From Myxococcales bacterium (GTDB taxonomy: Bacteria; Pseudomonadota; Gammaproteobacteria; DSM-16500), in NCBI GenBank assembly GCA_903970525.1, contig CAJCIZ010000256.1, positions 1 to 33,959 on the forward strand: 33,959 nucleotides of DNA, given 5' to 3'. Shown here piece by piece: positions 32,158 through 33,959 of this stretch. Made by a program: the position numbers and the translations under genes. How positions within the stretch are numbered: position 1 is the first letter of the stretch; each line of letters opens with the position of its first letter. The notes under the pieces are model-generated. The model was not told where the DNA came from. It worked only from the letters and a program-made list of their open reading frames with translations, and ran no database searches.

Positions 32158-33422
32158 TCCAGAATCGCCGTAACCCCCATTCCTCCAGCCGTGCAAATTG
32201 AAATAAGCCCACGACCTTTCTCTTTTTGGTGCAGCATTTTGGCAAGACTACCCACAATTCTCGCGCCAGTCGCCGCAAAAGGGTGGCCTAATGCCACGCT
32301 GCCGCCTTTGATATTTAACTTAGACAAATCAATTGAGCCTAATGGCGCGTCACGATTTAACACTTTTTTACAATAATCTGGCGATTCCCATGCTTTCAAA
32401 GTGCAAAGCACTTGTCCGGTGAAGGCTTCGTGAATCTCATAGAAATCGAAATCTTGTAGCGTGAGATTATTTCTTTTTAAGAGTTTGCTGACAGCAATAG
32501 TGGGTGCCATCAATAATCCTTCGCCATGCACGAAATCAACAGCGGCCACTTCTGCGTCTACAAATCTTGCCAACAATGGATACTGAAATTGTTTGGCATG
32601 TTCTTCTGACGTGAGAAATACAGCAGCAGATCCATCAGTCAGCGGAGAACTATTTCCAGCCGTCAAAGTACCTTGATCGGTATGATCAAAAGCAGGTTTC
32701 AAGCGCGCTAATTTTTCTAGTGTCGTATCGCTGCGTACAATACCATCACGTTTGATGCCATGATACTCAAACACTAAATCATCAAAAAAGCCTTCTTGAT
32801 AAGCAGCCGCTGCATGTTGATGACTTTTTAAGGCAAGTTCATCTTGTGCAGTGCGTGAAATTTTCCATTCTTTCACCATTTTTTCGCAGTGTTCACCCAT
32901 GGATAAATGTGTGCGCGGTTCTACCACAGCAGGATAAATCGGTTTGAAATCACTGGGTCTTAAAGAAGCCAATATTTTTATTTTATGCCACAGACTTTTG
33001 ACTTGGCGGAACGCAAGAATTTTTTTGACAAAAGATCTCTGAAACATGACAGGTAAATCACTGTTGGTATCAACACCGCCTGCTATACCACATTCAATTT
33101 GATGGTTAGAAATTTTCAATGCGATTTGCAAGGTTGCTTCTAATCCTGTGCCGCAAGCACGTTGTAAACTATAGCCTGGCGTATGTGGATCTAATGTTGT
33201 ACCCAATACGCATTCGCGCGCTAAGTTCCAATTCATAGAATTGTTCATGATAGCGCCTAAGGCTACATCTCCTAAAATTTTTCCATCCAGTTTCATTGTT
33301 GTGGTTAATGCTTGTAGTGTTGCTGTCATTAAATCTTGTGTTGAGACATCAATATAAGTTGTCATGGATTTGACGAAAGGCGTTCTCAAGCTACCAGCAA
33401 CATAAACGGGGCGTGTTTTCAT
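32148..33422 (-). CDS. Acetyl-CoA C-acyltransferase (thiolase), FadI/HADHB type
   Basis: Cleaves 3-ketoacyl-CoA to acetyl-CoA and a shortened acyl-CoA, the last step of beta-oxidation (or the reverse condensation). 424 residues. The nucleophile is Cys90 in QRACGTGLEA; the active-site His380 is in ALGHPFAATGAR and Cys410 in ICTAGGMGV. The usual NEAF motif is HEAFTGQVL, as in FadI and the mitochondrial trifunctional beta subunit. A basic loop (about 128-150, FVKKILAFRQVKSLWHKIK) matches the extra segment of that group, which contacts the alpha subunit or membrane. No fadJ-like partner is in the window. AAGGA is 8 bases before ATG 33422. fadI is the likely identity, but the symbol is withheld without a search. 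Confidence 0.93.
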   Translation of the reverse strand: MKTRPVYVAGSLRTPFVKSMTTYIDVSTQDLMTATLQALTTTMKLDGKILGDVALGAIMNNSMNWNLARECVLGTTLDPHTPGYSLQRACGTGLEATLQIALKISNHQIECGIAGGVDTNSDLPVMFQRSFVKKILAFRQVKSLWHKIKILASLRPSDFKPIYPAVVEPRTHLSMGEHCEKMVKEWKISRTAQDELALKSHQHAAAAYQEGFFDDLVFEYHGIKRDGIVRSDTTLEKLARLKPAFDHTDQGTLTAGNSSPLTDGSAAVFLTSEEHAKQFQYPLLARFVDAEVAAVDFVHGEGLLMAPTIAVSKLLKRNNLTLQDFDFYEIHEAFTGQVLCTLKAWESPDYCKKVLNRDAPLGSIDLSKLNIKGGSVALGHPFAATGARIVGSLAKMLHQKEKGRGLISICTAGGMGVTAILEAV

Positions 33423-33476
33423 TTTTCAAATCCTTTTTAAAATGGCATATGTCTATGGTAGCACAGCTATCTATGA

Positions 33477-33506
33477 GGTGCAGCAATGGTGCTAGTGTGT
33501 TGCACC
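33477..33506. terminator. Stem-loop overlapping the stop of the small unknown gene
   Basis: GGTGCAGCA (33477-33485) pairs with TGTTGCACC (33498-33506), nine pairs including one G-T, around a 12-base loop that contains the stop codon of the 129-residue gene. No T-run follows on the minus strand, so terminator activity is uncertain. Confidence 0.35.
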
Positions 33507-33881
33507 GGGAGGGGTGATAATGATTTTGAGCGTTTCCACTGTCGTTTCGGCATGAGGTATTTGATGATTTTTAAATAATCTAGCGTTAGGTGCATCGTCT
33601 TTGGGTGGCCACGCAAGCTGGTTAGCTTGTCGCGTTCCACTTGTTGTCATAGATGAATGATCATTTGCTAATGTTTCATTATTTTCTTTATTTTCATATT
33701 CAAAATCAGCCAGAGATATATTTAATACTTTTGTGGCTAATTGCAATGCTTCTTTATCCATTTCTGTAAAATGAAGTTCATGACTCTTGTCATTAATTGA
33801 CGCATTTATTGTAATACTCGTATTTGTATAAGCGCTTACAAAAATGGGATTCTTTATAATTTTGCTAAAGATACTATCCAT
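33492..33881 (-). CDS. Small hypothetical protein
   Basis: Not recognised. 129 residues, soluble, no signal peptide or membrane segment. The N-terminal half has predicted strand-like segments (ITINASINDKSHELHF) and a helix (KEALQLATKVLNISLADFEYE). The middle is polar and Asn/Glu-rich, and the C-terminal part is Pro-rich with a final strand-like ETLKIIITPPG. Only a weak ribosome site (CAAGAAT) precedes ATG 33881. It lies 69 bases upstream of the thiolase on the same strand, but a stem-loop at its stop argues against simple co-transcription. It could be a lineage-specific gene; coding status is likely, not certain. Confidence 0.55.
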   Translation of the reverse strand: MDSIFSKIIKNPIFVSAYTNTSITINASINDKSHELHFTEMDKEALQLATKVLNISLADFEYENKENNETLANDHSSMTTSGTRQANQLAWPPKDDAPNARLFKNHQIPHAETTVETLKIIITPPGATH

Positions 33882-33959
33882 ATTCTTGGGGGTTGGATTG
33901 GAAAACGCAATCCTCTTACATTGAATGGTGTTGAGATATAAGAAGATATGATTGATTTC

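Overview
The window reads as part of an AT-rich gammaproteobacterial chromosome. A Legionellales-type (Legionella/Coxiella/Berkiella-like) intracellular or host-associated bacterium is my best guess, but this is inference from style: dense O-antigen genes, a FadI-type thiolase, a decayed ExeA/GspB locus, a WD40 protein and a long Ser/Thr/Pro-rich protein. No rRNA, tRNA, CRISPR array or insertion sequence was seen.

Layout. (1) 1-929, minus: the 5' part of a WD40 beta-propeller gene that runs off the left edge, with about 120-bp tandem repeats. (2) 1110-26788: a surface-polysaccharide (O-antigen) locus of about 25 kb in several divergent and convergent operons. Sugar-nucleotide enzymes are Gmd and Fcl (GDP-L-fucose), WecB (UDP-ManNAc), GalE, GalU and Ugd (UDP-Gal/Glc/GlcA). 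Assembly genes are five GT4/GT2 glycosyltransferases, a methyltransferase-GT2 fusion, an FkbM methyltransferase and a polyprenyl-phosphate sugar-1-phosphate transferase. Large membrane proteins include a GT-C-like protein, a YbhN/AglD-like protein and two very large unassigned ones. Export is by an ABC transporter (Wzm/Wzt); no Wzx flippase or Wzy polymerase was recognised. The likely route is therefore: start on undecaprenyl phosphate, build the chain in the cytoplasm, cap or modify it (possibly by methylation), let the Wzt C-terminal domain recognise it, and export through Wzm. (3) 26855-27190: a degraded gspA/exeA-gspB remnant. (4) 27252-31656, minus: four closely spaced genes, in transcription order a 635-residue Ser/Thr/Pro-rich protein of unknown function, a PAS histidine kinase, a single-domain response regulator and an outer-membrane beta-barrel. 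A candidate promoter with a palindrome in its spacer lies ahead of the first. (5) 31657-32147: AT-rich non-coding DNA. (6) 32148-33881, minus: a FadI/HADHB-type thiolase and a small unknown protein.

The most notable points are the Wzm/Wzt pair split by an opposite-strand fcl-fkbM pair, with fkbM and wzm overlapping tail to tail by 54 bp; a methyltransferase-glycosyltransferase fusion translationally coupled to Wzt, which suggests a chain-end modification system; two giant convergent membrane proteins of similar layout; a palindromic repeat that supplies the last residues of a glycosyltransferase; and the unknown Ser/Thr/Pro-rich protein linked to a two-component pair. All of this is read by eye from sequence; no homology search was run.
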